This document shows, piece after piece, positions 34,831-43,586 of a stretch of DNA of 64,000 nt (positions are counted from its first letter, which is position 1; each line of letters starts with the position of its first letter). The stretch is from Azophilus sp965247035 (GTDB lineage: Bacteria; Pseudomonadota; Gammaproteobacteria; Pseudomonadales; Azotimanducaceae): the NCBI GenBank assembly GCA_965247035.1, contig CBDFGJ010000003.1, forward strand, positions 1,178,001 to 1,242,000. Reading direction: 5' to 3'. The notes under the pieces were generated by a model. It did no database searches and was not told the origin of the DNA. It worked only from the letters and a program-made list of their open reading frames with translations. The translations under genes were made by a program, and so were the position numbers.

Positions 34831-35877
34831 TCAGACCCGCTCGGCCGCTAGATACTTCAGCACCTCAGCGCGCTCGCCGCTGAAAACAACGCGTCGCTGC
34901 TTCGAGCGAAGCTGGTGGTCGTACATGGGGTCGTAGTACCAAGCCAACAGCAGGCCGATCCATGTGTCATGGTCGCCGTTGCGGAATCCGGCCTCCATCG
35001 CCTCGCTTACCGTGCGGCACCGTTCATGGCCCAAGCGCTTTAGGATGCGTTGCAAGGATGCCTGATGACGCTTCAACAGTTCTTCCGCCGCAACGCCTTG
35101 GGCTAAAGGCACCTCCACGTATTCCCCGCGAATATGGCGAATGCGGGCGGCTATGGAGGCGCGAAGCAGTACAATCGGCGCTTGCTGCATCCGTGCGAAC
35201 CAAGCCTTCGGCAAGGCCAAGCGACCGATGGTGCGGCTTTCGTCCTCAACGACGAGGATGGCCGCTTGATGCTGGAGGTAACTGATGGCCAGGGCATTCT
35301 CAAAGGCGATGGGCTGCGGCTGCGGCTGTTCGCAGCCACCGAAGGCGGAGCCCCGATGCTGCGCCAAGCCCTCAAGGTCGAGGGCCTGCGGCAACATCCG
35401 CAAGACTTCGGTTTTGCCTACGCCGGTGCGCCCGGCCAGCACAATCCAGCGCTTGGTGCCGGCAGTTTTGGCACTAGGGGCCAAGGTTTCGAACACCCCA
35501 AGGCAGGCGTTGCGCAGCTGCTTGTAGCCGCCTTCCACCCGTGGGGCGCAGCAACCGGCTTGCCGCAGCCAGGATTGAACAATGCTGGAGCGCAAGCCGC
35601 CGCGCCAGCAGTAAATCCAAGCATCTAGGTGGTCAGCCAGAAACATCTGCCAAGCGTCCATGCGGGCCGCTCTGGCTGTTCCTGAAACCAACTCATAACC
35701 CCGGCTAATGGCCGCATCCCGCCCCTTCTTTCGATAGAGCGCACCAACCTCCGCCCTTTCCTCGTCGGCCAACACCGGCAGGTTGACTGCGGTGGGAACT
35801 GCGCCTTGGGCGAACTCTCCGGGAGAGCGTAGGTCAATCAGGGGGACGCTGTTGCGCAGCAGGTCTAAAGGAGTCAT
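34831..35877 (-). CDS. mnmH: tRNA 2-selenouridine synthase
   Basis: 348 aa from ATG 35877 (MTPLDLLRN), the position that matches family N-termini; an upstream in-frame ATG at 35925 would overlap the preceding gene. N-terminal rhodanese domain: LIDLRSPGEFAQGAVP and catalytic Cys in IYCWRGGLRS. A P-loop domain begins VLAGRTGVGKTEVL. Converts 2-thiouridine at tRNA wobble position 34 to selenouridine through a geranylated intermediate. It implies a selenophosphate supply (SelD) elsewhere in the genome. 31 bp after the Sel1-repeat gene. Confidence 0.9.
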   Translation of the reverse strand: MTPLDLLRNSVPLIDLRSPGEFAQGAVPTAVNLPVLADEERAEVGALYRKKGRDAAISRGYELVSGTARAARMDAWQMFLADHLDAWIYCWRGGLRSSIVQSWLRQAGCCAPRVEGGYKQLRNACLGVFETLAPSAKTAGTKRWIVLAGRTGVGKTEVLRMLPQALDLEGLAQHRGSAFGGCEQPQPQPIAFENALAISYLQHQAAILVVEDESRTIGRLALPKAWFARMQQAPIVLLRASIAARIRHIRGEYVEVPLAQGVAAEELLKRHQASLQRILKRLGHERCRTVSEAMEAGFRNGDHDTWIGLLLAWYYDPMYDHQLRSKQRRVVFSGERAEVLKYLAAERV

Positions 35878-35908
35878 CAATGCCCAGTTGGAGTGGTTAG
35901 GGGCGGCG

Positions 35909-37564
35909 TCAAGGCGCTTGCTCAACCACCTGCTTGCCCTCCAAGAACAGGGTCAGATGTTCCTGCAGGATGTCCACTACATCCGTACGGCCCTTGCTCG
36001 CCGCCTCCTGCAAGGCCAGCTCCTGCAAGCGGACGGCTTCGGTGAAATTGCCGGTGGCGGCGTAGGTGGCGGCCCAAGTGTCCAGATACTCCGGCTTGGC
36101 GCGAGCTTCCTCATTGGACTGCATCAGGTTGGTCATGATCCGGTTCGCGAAACGCACCCGACGCAAAGGCTCAAGGTCGGAGACCGTCAGGGTCCAGGCC
36201 ACTTCATTAACAACGTCGGCGCTCTCGGGCACTTCCTTGGCGGCGCCTCGATACCACTTGTAGGCGGTGCGCAGGTTTTGCTTGGTGGCCACTCCCCTTG
36301 CGTGCAGGTTGCCAAGCATCAGCATGGCTTCCGGGTCGGCGTTCTCCTGCACCATCTCCTTGAGCCAGTCTATGGCGCGCCCATCGCCGCCGCCTTCGAA
36401 ATTTTCGCGCATCAGGAGGCGTGCGTAGCCTAGGCGAGCCGCATTGTTCTTCAGGGTGGCCGAGCGAATGAAGTGCTCCCGAGCCTTGGCTTGGTCCTGC
36501 TCCACCTCCTCACCCCCGTAGTGCAGGTAGGCCAAGTAAAGCAAGGCATCGCTGTTGTTGAGTTCTCCGGCTTGTTGCAGCAGGGGAATGGCGGCAGACC
36601 GATTGTCCTCGCCGAAAGCGTCTTGTAGGTATACGACGGCAAGGTTGTACATGGCCTCGGACGAGCCCAAGGCGATGGCGTGGAGGTAGTTGTCGAGCAG
36701 GTCGTCGAGCGCCGCCTGTTTGTCCTTCCGCAATTCGGCTTGGCTGAACTGCGACCGGTGGATTCGGGCGAGCAGGATTTGGGCGATCACGTTGTCAACA
36801 CGCGCCGCGGCCCGCAGCCAACCAATGGCGTCATCAGTGCGATTCTGCGCCGCCAGCAGCGCACCTAGGGCCGTCTGCGCCGCCGGGTCTCCCTGCCTCG
36901 CTAAGAGGCCCATTAGGGTGCCCGGCGAAAACTCCCGCGCCAACTCCAAGCCGCCCAGCTCCAGCCGGGCCGCTTGATACATGGTCCCCAAGTCAAAGTG
37001 AAGCCTTTGCAACTGTCCTGCCGCAGGGCGGCCCTGAATCAGCATCACAAAGGGTGCGCTGTCGTTGGATTGGTAGATGAGTCCCACCGGGGACAGGGCT
37101 TGCGTGCTCACATAAAGCTGCGCCTCAACTGGCGAGATGGCGCTGTAGGGATCTTCGCGTTGGCCGGTCGCCGAGCCAGCCATGGCCGCTTTGATGGCGG
37201 TCGCCCAAGCCTCGTGCAGGGCGGCGGCGTCATCGGCTTCCACATGCTCATAAAAGCGTTGCAGCAGCACATGGCCGGAGAGGCTGGCGTAGTTCAAATC
37301 CAGGATGGCGCTGCCGATGGCGCCGAGCTTGAGCGGCTCGTACTCCATCAATTCCAAGGCTTGGCTTTCGAGTTCGGCCAACCGCTGCATGCGCTCCACC
37401 AAACCAGTCCCGTGCGTAAAGGCGGTGCGCAGCCGAGCCGCCGTCGCCGGATCAGCGTCAGCGATATCCCCCTTAACCTGGTTGGCCGGTGGGGAGGGCG
37501 TAGACTGGCAGCCATGTATCAAGGCAGCCAGCCCAAAAATCAACATGAAATGCAGTGCGGGCAT
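35909..37564 (-). CDS. Sel1/TPR-repeat lipoprotein
   Basis: 551 aa. Signal peptide FMLIFGLAALIHGC with a lipobox-like ending, then QSTPSPP, so a lipid-anchored envelope protein. The second half has Sel1-type repeats: EAMYNLAVVYLQDAFGED, DALLYLAYLHYGGEEV, EAMLMLGNLHARGVAT and AYKWYRGAAKE. Such repeats build protein-protein scaffolds. Shares strand with the VWA/ExbB gene train but is separated by about 200 bp, so co-regulation is uncertain. Confidence 0.75.
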   Translation of the reverse strand: MPALHFMLIFGLAALIHGCQSTPSPPANQVKGDIADADPATAARLRTAFTHGTGLVERMQRLAELESQALELMEYEPLKLGAIGSAILDLNYASLSGHVLLQRFYEHVEADDAAALHEAWATAIKAAMAGSATGQREDPYSAISPVEAQLYVSTQALSPVGLIYQSNDSAPFVMLIQGRPAAGQLQRLHFDLGTMYQAARLELGGLELAREFSPGTLMGLLARQGDPAAQTALGALLAAQNRTDDAIGWLRAAARVDNVIAQILLARIHRSQFSQAELRKDKQAALDDLLDNYLHAIALGSSEAMYNLAVVYLQDAFGEDNRSAAIPLLQQAGELNNSDALLYLAYLHYGGEEVEQDQAKAREHFIRSATLKNNAARLGYARLLMRENFEGGGDGRAIDWLKEMVQENADPEAMLMLGNLHARGVATKQNLRTAYKWYRGAAKEVPESADVVNEVAWTLTVSDLEPLRRVRFANRIMTNLMQSNEEARAKPEYLDTWAATYAATGNFTEAVRLQELALQEAASKGRTDVVDILQEHLTLFLEGKQVVEQAP

Positions 37565-37770
37565 ATCCCTTTATAGCACCCTTCACCTTCCGGTAGTAGG
37601 TTCAGCCATCGCCAATGGAACATGAGCCTGAGGCATCACTGTTCCCGGGCAATTTCGCCGCCTGCAACGTTTTCGATACGGCGCTGGCCGACCGCCCAAA
37701 AGTCCAATCCTTCGCCCACCCGCGGGCGCGGCTCCACAGGCCCTGTCGGCTGAGCGTAAGCGAGCGTCAT
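37565..37770. other. Spacer between Sel1 and VWA genes
   Basis: About 200 bp without a convincing gene or strong hairpin. Probably contains the promoter of the Sel1-mnmH pair on the minus strand. Confidence 0.3.
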
Positions 37771-38829
37771 TCAATCCGCGCGCAGAATTCCCCTACTTCT
37801 GGCGATGGCTACCCGTGGCGGTGGTCGCGTGGCTGGCAGTGCGAGGAATGCGCCCTGATGACGCCGGGTGAGTTCGCGCATCAAGATTCCAAAATTGCGT
37901 GACGAGGCGGAAAACGCTACATTTTGCTCGGGAATCTGGTTCCAAAACCCGATTGCGTGGATTCTGAGTGTGCCGGCCCCGGCGCTTCGTCTGGCCACGC
38001 CTTGATCCACCTTGTTCAGGAAGCCGTCGAAATCATTGCTTTGGTATTCGTCGCCCAACACAAAAATCGCCATCTTTCGGTCGCTGGCATAGAGATCCCG
38101 CACCGCGGTTAGGATGCCTGGCGCCGGATTGCTGCTGGAGAACGGCCGCCAAGTTCGCATTTTGTTGAGCGCCCGCCGACGGTTCGACGGGCTGTCGGGT
38201 GTCCATCGGCGCTGGCGGCCGCTGAATAGGTAGGTGCCCTGGTCATTTAGAATCTGAAACCCGCGAATCCTTGGGTAGATAGACAGGATATTGCCGACCT
38301 CCTCCACCACGCGATCCCAAATGCTGAGTGCGCCCCAGCCGCCGACCACGCTGCCGGATGTGTCCACCACGAAGGCGATGTATTCCGAATCAACGGGAAT
38401 GCCGGCCAACTTGGTGTCTACTTCCATATCCTTCTCCGGCTGTGGCAACGGTTTCTGATTCAGAATCTGTTGGCTAGTGGCGACGGCCGCGCCGCGTCGG
38501 CGCAGCCGGGCGGATTCGTCCCTTGTGCGTTGCAAAAGGCTTTGCAGACGGCGACTCACCGCCTCCGCATTGGCGAGGTCGGCGCTTGCCTCGGCATTGA
38601 GCCTGTCGTTTTCGGAGATTTCCCGACCCAGCGCCACCACTTCCTCCTCCAAGCCGCCCAAGGTGAACAGCAGGCGACCGTAATCGGCGGTGGCCGGGGA
38701 TGCCACTTCGGTGCCCCACTCGCCGATGGGCAGTATCAGCACCAGCAAGGCAATGGCGCCGAAGGCGCAGGCGATCACATCCAAAAAGCTGACCGATGTG
38801 TCGTTGTCATCCGTCCTGACCCGCTTCAT
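37771..38829 (-). CDS. VWA-domain protein with ExbD-like N-terminal membrane anchor (second copy)
   Basis: 352 aa from ATG 38829 (MKRVRTDDNDTS), whose ATGA overlaps the preceding stop. One membrane helix near residues 13-34, SFLDVIACAFGAIALLVLIL, with an Asp at its cytoplasmic end as in ExbD/TolR/MotB. A coiled-coil region (about 50-110) follows, then a periplasmic von Willebrand A domain with the metal-site motif FVVDTSGSV (DxSxS) and a later IFVLGDEYQSNDF. It pairs with the similar upstream VWA gene and the ExbB-like channel, suggesting a channel whose plug subunits carry VWA heads (inference). Confidence 0.75.
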   Translation of the reverse strand: MKRVRTDDNDTSVSFLDVIACAFGAIALLVLILPIGEWGTEVASPATADYGRLLFTLGGLEEEVVALGREISENDRLNAEASADLANAEAVSRRLQSLLQRTRDESARLRRRGAAVATSQQILNQKPLPQPEKDMEVDTKLAGIPVDSEYIAFVVDTSGSVVGGWGALSIWDRVVEEVGNILSIYPRIRGFQILNDQGTYLFSGRQRRWTPDSPSNRRRALNKMRTWRPFSSSNPAPGILTAVRDLYASDRKMAIFVLGDEYQSNDFDGFLNKVDQGVARRSAGAGTLRIHAIGFWNQIPEQNVAFSASSRNFGILMRELTRRHQGAFLALPATRPPPRVAIARSRGILRAD

Positions 38830-39959
38830 AGCCAACCCTCCGCCGGTGTCAGCAGCCGCCCGCCGCTTAGCGCGGTCAGCAGCCAATAGCCGCGCACGGC
38901 ATCGGCGTCGCCATCAAGGGGATAGAGCAGCACATCAATGGGCACATCGGCCAAACGCTGCTCAACCACCCCCACGGCATCAAGGTAGATGCTGGCCCGG
39001 CAGGTTGGCGACAGGATCGGCTTGGCGCCCCGGCTCGATCCCCGGCAGCCCCGCAGACTGCCCAAAGGCTTGTCTCCGGGCAGGGTTGGAAAGCCGTCGG
39101 TGAGAATCACCAACTGCCTGGGCTTCGGGTTGAGCTTGGCCGCCACCTCAAAAACCTGCTTGAGATCCGTGGGTCCGCTGGGGAGCAGGGGTGCCAGCGC
39201 GTCATCGACTGCCTTGGCGTTGGTGCGGCGCTCATCCTTGATGCGCCAACCCAAGGCGGTGCCGGGCTCAATGGTTGCACCGTCGAGGTCGCGCAGATCT
39301 TGGGCGTAGGTGAACAGCTGAAAGCGTCCTTGGTCGGGCAGTTGCCGGTACAGCCAAACCGCCGCTTCCCTAGCGTCGGCCCACTTTTTTGCTCGCCGCT
39401 GCAAGGCGGGGCTGGACACGCGCAGCCGTATGATCTCCACCAACGATCGGTGCAACATGCTGGCGGAACGATCCAGAAAAATGGCCACCAAATCATCCTG
39501 CACATTGATGCCCGTGAGCTGACGTTTGCGGGTACGGGTACGGGTCTCCGGTGTTTGTTCCGTCGCCAAGGCGGCTTGCGACGCCCGCAGCGCGGCGGCG
39601 TTGGCGCGCAGGGCAACGCGCTCCGCCTTGAGTTGGTCAAGCAGGCTGGCGTAGCTCACGGCATGGGTGGTCTGTTGTTTGGATGCGGCCTGCAGCGACG
39701 CGAAGCTGGCGGCGAGGGCCTCTTCCTGGGCCGCCCGTTGCGACCGCAGTTGGTCGCGCTCAACCCCCACGGCGGCAACGTCTGCTTGCACCTCTCGAAT
39801 CTGTTCGGCAACAAAGGCGAGGTCGGCGGCGTCTACGCTGGCCGGGCCATGCTTGACGATCAACAGCAACAGCACGGTCGAGCCTAGGCCACAGCAGAGC
39901 ACGTCCAGAAAGGAGAGCCCGAAGCCGGCCGGCCGTGGCCTTGTGACCGGGCGCCTCAC
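38826..39959 (-). CDS. VWA-domain protein with ExbD-like N-terminal membrane anchor (first copy)
   Basis: 377 aa. GTG start at 39959 overlaps the ExbB-like stop (GTGA). Membrane helix SFLDVLCCGLGSTVLLLLIV (residues about 15-35) has the same FLDV...G core as its neighbour; then heptad-like coiled coil (about 45-145) and VWA: AIFLDRSASM (DxSxS), later LVILTDGFPTLPGD. The two VWA proteins share architecture but only weak similarity outside the anchor, so they may form a hetero-oligomer as ExbD/TolR subunits do. Confidence 0.75.
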   Translation of the reverse strand: MRRPVTRPRPAGFGLSFLDVLCCGLGSTVLLLLIVKHGPASVDAADLAFVAEQIREVQADVAAVGVERDQLRSQRAAQEEALAASFASLQAASKQQTTHAVSYASLLDQLKAERVALRANAAALRASQAALATEQTPETRTRTRKRQLTGINVQDDLVAIFLDRSASMLHRSLVEIIRLRVSSPALQRRAKKWADAREAAVWLYRQLPDQGRFQLFTYAQDLRDLDGATIEPGTALGWRIKDERRTNAKAVDDALAPLLPSGPTDLKQVFEVAAKLNPKPRQLVILTDGFPTLPGDKPLGSLRGCRGSSRGAKPILSPTCRASIYLDAVGVVEQRLADVPIDVLLYPLDGDADAVRGYWLLTALSGGRLLTPAEGWL

Positions 39960-40852
39960 GCCGGAGCGCGCTCCCCGGCGTCCTCCTTTCGGTGCGGCGA
40001 GGTTTCGCCCGCCGCGGTTGTTCTGGCCAGCGCACTGAGTTGGGCGATGACCTTAGAGGAAATGAAGTGCTTGCAGTTGGCGACCAAGCGCTCCTCGCGG
40101 CCTTGGAGCATGCTGGCAACGAGCATCAGGATGAGGCTGACAAACAGCGCCACGAAGGTGGAATTGAAGGCGATGCCCAAGCTTGCCGCCACGCCCGAGA
40201 TATCACCAGCCATCGCCTCGCCCGCTTGGGTCAGGGCTTCGCCGATTCCCCGCACCGTGCCGAGGAAACCAATGGAGGGTATCGCCCAAAGGACATATCT
40301 GGTGATAGCCAGCTTGGCGTAGAGCGTCTCTAGGTGGAGGTCACAGGCTTCACTGGCCACCTCGTTGGCCTCGTGAAAATCACCGTTTAGCTGGATGCGG
40401 TCAAAAACCAGCCTCAGGCTTTCGAGCAGTAGCGAGTTCGGCACCTTATCGACCACCTCCGCAAGCCGCTGTTGCAGGCTTTCGAGCGTTGCTTGGCTCG
40501 CGTCCGTTACCGCGTCGAACCGCAGAAAGTCCAGCTCCAGCAGATAGCCCTCGCTCTCAAAAACCCGGTATCGGAACGCCAGCAGCCAAGTACACCATAG
40601 GCCGATGATGAGGCAGACCTCCTGCTCCAGATCCTTGAATATCACCGCCAAATTGCGTTCCGGCACGGCACCTTCAGCGGTGGCCACCCGCAGCGCATCA
40701 CCTGCGACCGGATCGATGTAGAACAGGTAGATCAGGTGAACAAGCGTACCGCTCAAGATCAGCCCGACGAGATCAAGGGCAACGCCGTTCCCGGCAGACA
40801 AACCGATCAAGCGCCCGCGCAGCGTCGGTGCCGAAGGCGAATCATTGGCCAT
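39956..40852 (-). CDS. MotA/TolQ/ExbB-family proton channel protein
   Basis: 298 aa from ATG 40852 (MANDSPSAP). Upstream in-frame codons come from the adjoining repeat and are not counted. Membrane segments: LVGLILSGTLVHLIYLFYI, CLIIGLWCTWLLAF, the family core AIPSIGFLGTVRGIGEAL and FNSTFVALFVSLILMLVASM. The core matches the PxxGxLGTVxG of TolQ/ExbB. Its stop overlaps the first VWA gene. In Ton/Tol/Mot and Zorya systems this family forms the stator with an ExbD/MotB partner; here the VWA proteins are the only candidates. Confidence 0.8.
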   Translation of the reverse strand: MANDSPSAPTLRGRLIGLSAGNGVALDLVGLILSGTLVHLIYLFYIDPVAGDALRVATAEGAVPERNLAVIFKDLEQEVCLIIGLWCTWLLAFRYRVFESEGYLLELDFLRFDAVTDASQATLESLQQRLAEVVDKVPNSLLLESLRLVFDRIQLNGDFHEANEVASEACDLHLETLYAKLAITRYVLWAIPSIGFLGTVRGIGEALTQAGEAMAGDISGVAASLGIAFNSTFVALFVSLILMLVASMLQGREERLVANCKHFISSKVIAQLSALARTTAAGETSPHRKEDAGERAPA

Positions 40853-40869
40853 GGCGCGGCAACTCCTGC

Positions 40870-41320
40870 ATTGAACAGACGGAAACCGCGTCCCCCCGCA
40901 TCCCCGAAAACGGGCTGTCGGGAATCGCGGCGTCTCGGCGTTCACCGGATTGGTGGTGTGGGTCAGATATCTTGGGGAAGATCGACATTGGCGTTGGCCT
41001 TGATGGATTCGGTTTTGAACAAGCGGAAGCCACCTCCCCCGACACCCCCCGAAAACGGGCTGTCGGGAATCGCGGCGTCTCGGCGTTCACCGGATTGGTG
41101 GTGTGGGTCAGATATCTTGGGGAAGATCGACATTGGCGTTGGCCTTGATGGATTCGGTTTTGAACAAGCGGAAGCCACCTCCCCCCGACACCCCCCGAAA
41201 ACGGGCTGTCGGGAATCGCGGCGTCTCGGCGTTCACCGGATTGGTGGTGTGGGTCAGATATCTTGGGGAAGATCGACATTGGCGTTGGCCTTGATGGATT
41301 CGGTTTTGATGGACACCCAA
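40870..41320. repeat. Tandem 145-146-bp triplication in the operon
   Basis: gatatcttggggaagatcg recurs at 40966, 41111 and 41257. Units include the last 19 codons plus stop of the small secreted protein gene (minus strand) and the following spacer with gttcaccggattggtggtgt and the hairpin-forming ccccgaaaacggg. Copies 1-2 differ by a single C from 2-3. The outermost edges fade into the ExbB gene start and the 109-aa gene. Confidence 0.95.
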
Positions 41321-41583
41321 GGTGTACGCTCATCGGCTGGGGCGTCTTGCGGCTCGTCTTCGGTGCCCCGGGCCTCCGCACCCTCCCTTGGTCCATCCCC
41401 CTGTTCATCCCTCTGCTTGGTGGTTGGCTGGTCCGACGACCTGCCCCCCATAGCCGTCGGCGTCCAGGCCGCCGCGCTGTTGGTCGAAGCCGCTTCATCC
41501 TGTGCGGCCGCTGCTGTCGGAACGACGGCAACAAGGCAGGCGACGACGACAATTTGAAGCCTACCAGTCAACGAAGTAACCAT
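41254..41583 (-). CDS. Small secreted protein of the VWA/ExbB gene train
   Basis: 109 aa. ATG 41583 overlaps the stop of the FGE-like gene (TGATG). Signal peptide MVTSLTGRLQIVVVACLVAV then VPTAAAA/QDE; the mature part is short, charged and disordered-looking (QRDEQGDGPREGAEARGTED). Ends KTESIKANANVDLPQDI, and that tail plus its stop is triplicated downstream. No family recognised. Confidence 0.5.
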   Translation of the reverse strand: MVTSLTGRLQIVVVACLVAVVPTAAAAQDEAASTNSAAAWTPTAMGGRSSDQPTTKQRDEQGDGPREGAEARGTEDEPQDAPADERTPWVSIKTESIKANANVDLPQDI

Positions 41584-43586
41584 CAGTAAATCCACTTGGC
41601 GATACGAAAGCCCACCGCATCGCTTTTGGTTGGCTCGAACGCCCGATGGCCGGAAGCCAGGGTCGCCAGCGCATGGGACTTGAAGCTTGAACCCTTGACC
41701 ACATGATCGACCCCTTGAGCCGGCCCCAATGAGTCCACCAGCGGCCCATCGCCGCTGTTGGGGGGCGCGGACGAATAGTAGTCCGTCACCCATTCAGCCA
41801 CGTTTCCGGTCAAATCGTACAGGCCGTTGAAGTTGGCTGGGTAGGTGCCTGTGGGTGCGGTCAACGCATGGTTGTCCGCGTAGCTCGCCAGAAAGCGTTG
41901 GCCCAATGTCTGCGTCTCGCGGCCGGCGAGATTTGCGTAGGCGCGCGGGATGGCGGACCTTCCGCCCCATGGAAAAGGCCCCACCGGCCGGTTCCTACTG
42001 AAGTCGTAGCCGATCACCGCCTCCCATTCGGTCTCGGTTGGCAGCCGGTAGCCGAGCGCGCTTGATACGACCCGCCGCAATTCGCCTCGGGAACCGAACT
42101 CATAGACGGGCGTCAAGCCCTCCTGAAGGCTCAGCCAGTTGCAGAACTCGGCGACCTTGCTCCAAGTCACAACGGCCACCGGGTGCTCGCCGGAAAGCCC
42201 GGCGGGAATAGGTATTGGGTGGAAGGTCCGGAAACCATTGTAGTCAACCTCCCGCCGGCCGATGTAGAACGCCCGGGTCAACACCTTCTCCACGCCTTGG
42301 CCCTGTGCATCCGCCAACCAGGAAGGAAAGCGCACCGGCGGGAATTTTCGAAGCACCGACCCGTCCGCAGCCCTAGCCTCCATCGGAGCTTGCTGGAAGG
42401 CCCACTCGTCGGGCCGCATCATCTTGAATGCGTAGTTTCGCTTGGGACCGCCCACCGCAGCGACGACGACCGATTGTGCCTGATAGCCTTCGCGGACCAC
42501 GCCGATGCGGTCGCCCTCTCGAACACGCAGGCGGATCGGCGTTGCGCCTCGGTCCGTGCCATTGACCGTCACGCGGGCTTCAAGGTCGGCACTCACCTCG
42601 GCATCGAAACTGTGGCCTCCCAAGTTGAAGGTTCGTTCGATGATTTCGCCCGGTCCCGGCCTGATCTGGCTCTTGATCACGTCATGGCCGGACTTGCGGA
42701 CGGTCAAATTGTGCGTCTGCAAGGAGGCAAGTTGGATTCGTATCGGGGCATCGCCGACGAACCGACCGTCCACCAAGACCGAGGCTCCGGCTGGTGCGGA
42801 GCTTAGGGTCAGGGTGGCGTCCTTGGGTGCAAGTTCAATCAGGCCCAAGCCGGCCAAGCCGCCCGGCACGGCCGTGAATTGCCGTTGCACGCTGTGATAT
42901 CCGTGCAAGCTGACCTCCATTTCGTGCAAACCATGCGTCACCGCCCCCGTGTGGGAACCACGCCCTACTCGAACGCCGTCCAGGACGATCTCCGCTTCGC
43001 TCGGCAGCGCCTGGACGGTGAACGTGCTGGCGCTCGGCTCCGTCGTGAATTCGAAGCGTTGCTCTTCGCCGTAACCGATGACTTCGATCAACTCCTCAAT
43101 GGGCAAGATCCAATCACCTTGGATGCGTACCCTGTGCGGGCCGGGCTTCAGTTCAGCTTCGACAATGGGGGCGCCCGAAAAAGTGTCTTGATCGACAAAG
43201 AGCTCGAAATCCGTCGCCGAATCGACCTCGATGACCACCTTGCCGGGCAGGGCCTCAAGCGACACGGCAATTTGCTGTTGGCCGCTCGCCTTGGATAGAT
43301 CCACCACCGCGGGCACATAGCCCTCGGCCGCAACGGTGACGCCGCCCTCTTCGGAGAACAGCAGCACCCGGGCGCCTAGGATCAGCAAGGCGCCGTTGGC
43401 GCGTTCTAGAGAGACGGTAGCGGCAGCCCTAGCCGGTGTTGCCTGGAGTTCAAAAGCCTTGGCGGAAAACAGCAGCGCGATGGGCACCGTGGCAAGCAGC
43501 AGTATGGCAGCAATGACCGCATTTCGACGCCAGCGCCGCCGTCTAATGTAGGCGTCGACACCCTTGGATTGGTCAAAATCGCTCAT
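41583..43586 (-). CDS. Membrane-anchored PEGA-repeat protein with FGE/SUMF1-type domain
   Basis: 667 aa from ATG 43586 (MSDFDQSKG). Membrane helix AVIAAILLLATVPIALLFSA (about 23-42). PEGA-like beta repeats across about 60-400: PSEAEIVLDGVRVGRGSH, PAGASVLVDGRFVGDAPI and LEARVTVNGTDRGATPIRLR. C-terminal SUMF1/FGE fold (about 425-667): GEHPVAVVTWSKVAEFCNWL, YRLPTETEWE, GLYDLTGNVAEWV, VKGSSF and a final VGFRIAKW. The Cys pair of true formylglycine-generating enzymes is not seen, so a binding rather than catalytic role is likely. Overlaps neighbours at both ends. Confidence 0.8.
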   Translation of the reverse strand: MSDFDQSKGVDAYIRRRRWRRNAVIAAILLLATVPIALLFSAKAFELQATPARAAATVSLERANGALLILGARVLLFSEEGGVTVAAEGYVPAVVDLSKASGQQQIAVSLEALPGKVVIEVDSATDFELFVDQDTFSGAPIVEAELKPGPHRVRIQGDWILPIEELIEVIGYGEEQRFEFTTEPSASTFTVQALPSEAEIVLDGVRVGRGSHTGAVTHGLHEMEVSLHGYHSVQRQFTAVPGGLAGLGLIELAPKDATLTLSSAPAGASVLVDGRFVGDAPIRIQLASLQTHNLTVRKSGHDVIKSQIRPGPGEIIERTFNLGGHSFDAEVSADLEARVTVNGTDRGATPIRLRVREGDRIGVVREGYQAQSVVVAAVGGPKRNYAFKMMRPDEWAFQQAPMEARAADGSVLRKFPPVRFPSWLADAQGQGVEKVLTRAFYIGRREVDYNGFRTFHPIPIPAGLSGEHPVAVVTWSKVAEFCNWLSLQEGLTPVYEFGSRGELRRVVSSALGYRLPTETEWEAVIGYDFSRNRPVGPFPWGGRSAIPRAYANLAGRETQTLGQRFLASYADNHALTAPTGTYPANFNGLYDLTGNVAEWVTDYYSSAPPNSGDGPLVDSLGPAQGVDHVVKGSSFKSHALATLASGHRAFEPTKSDAVGFRIAKWIY

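Noticed and set aside
40736..41557. Forward ORFs with three repeats, 106-273 aa
   Set aside because: Products of the 145-bp triplication on the strand opposite the ExbB/FGE gene train; no family resemblance or ribosome site.
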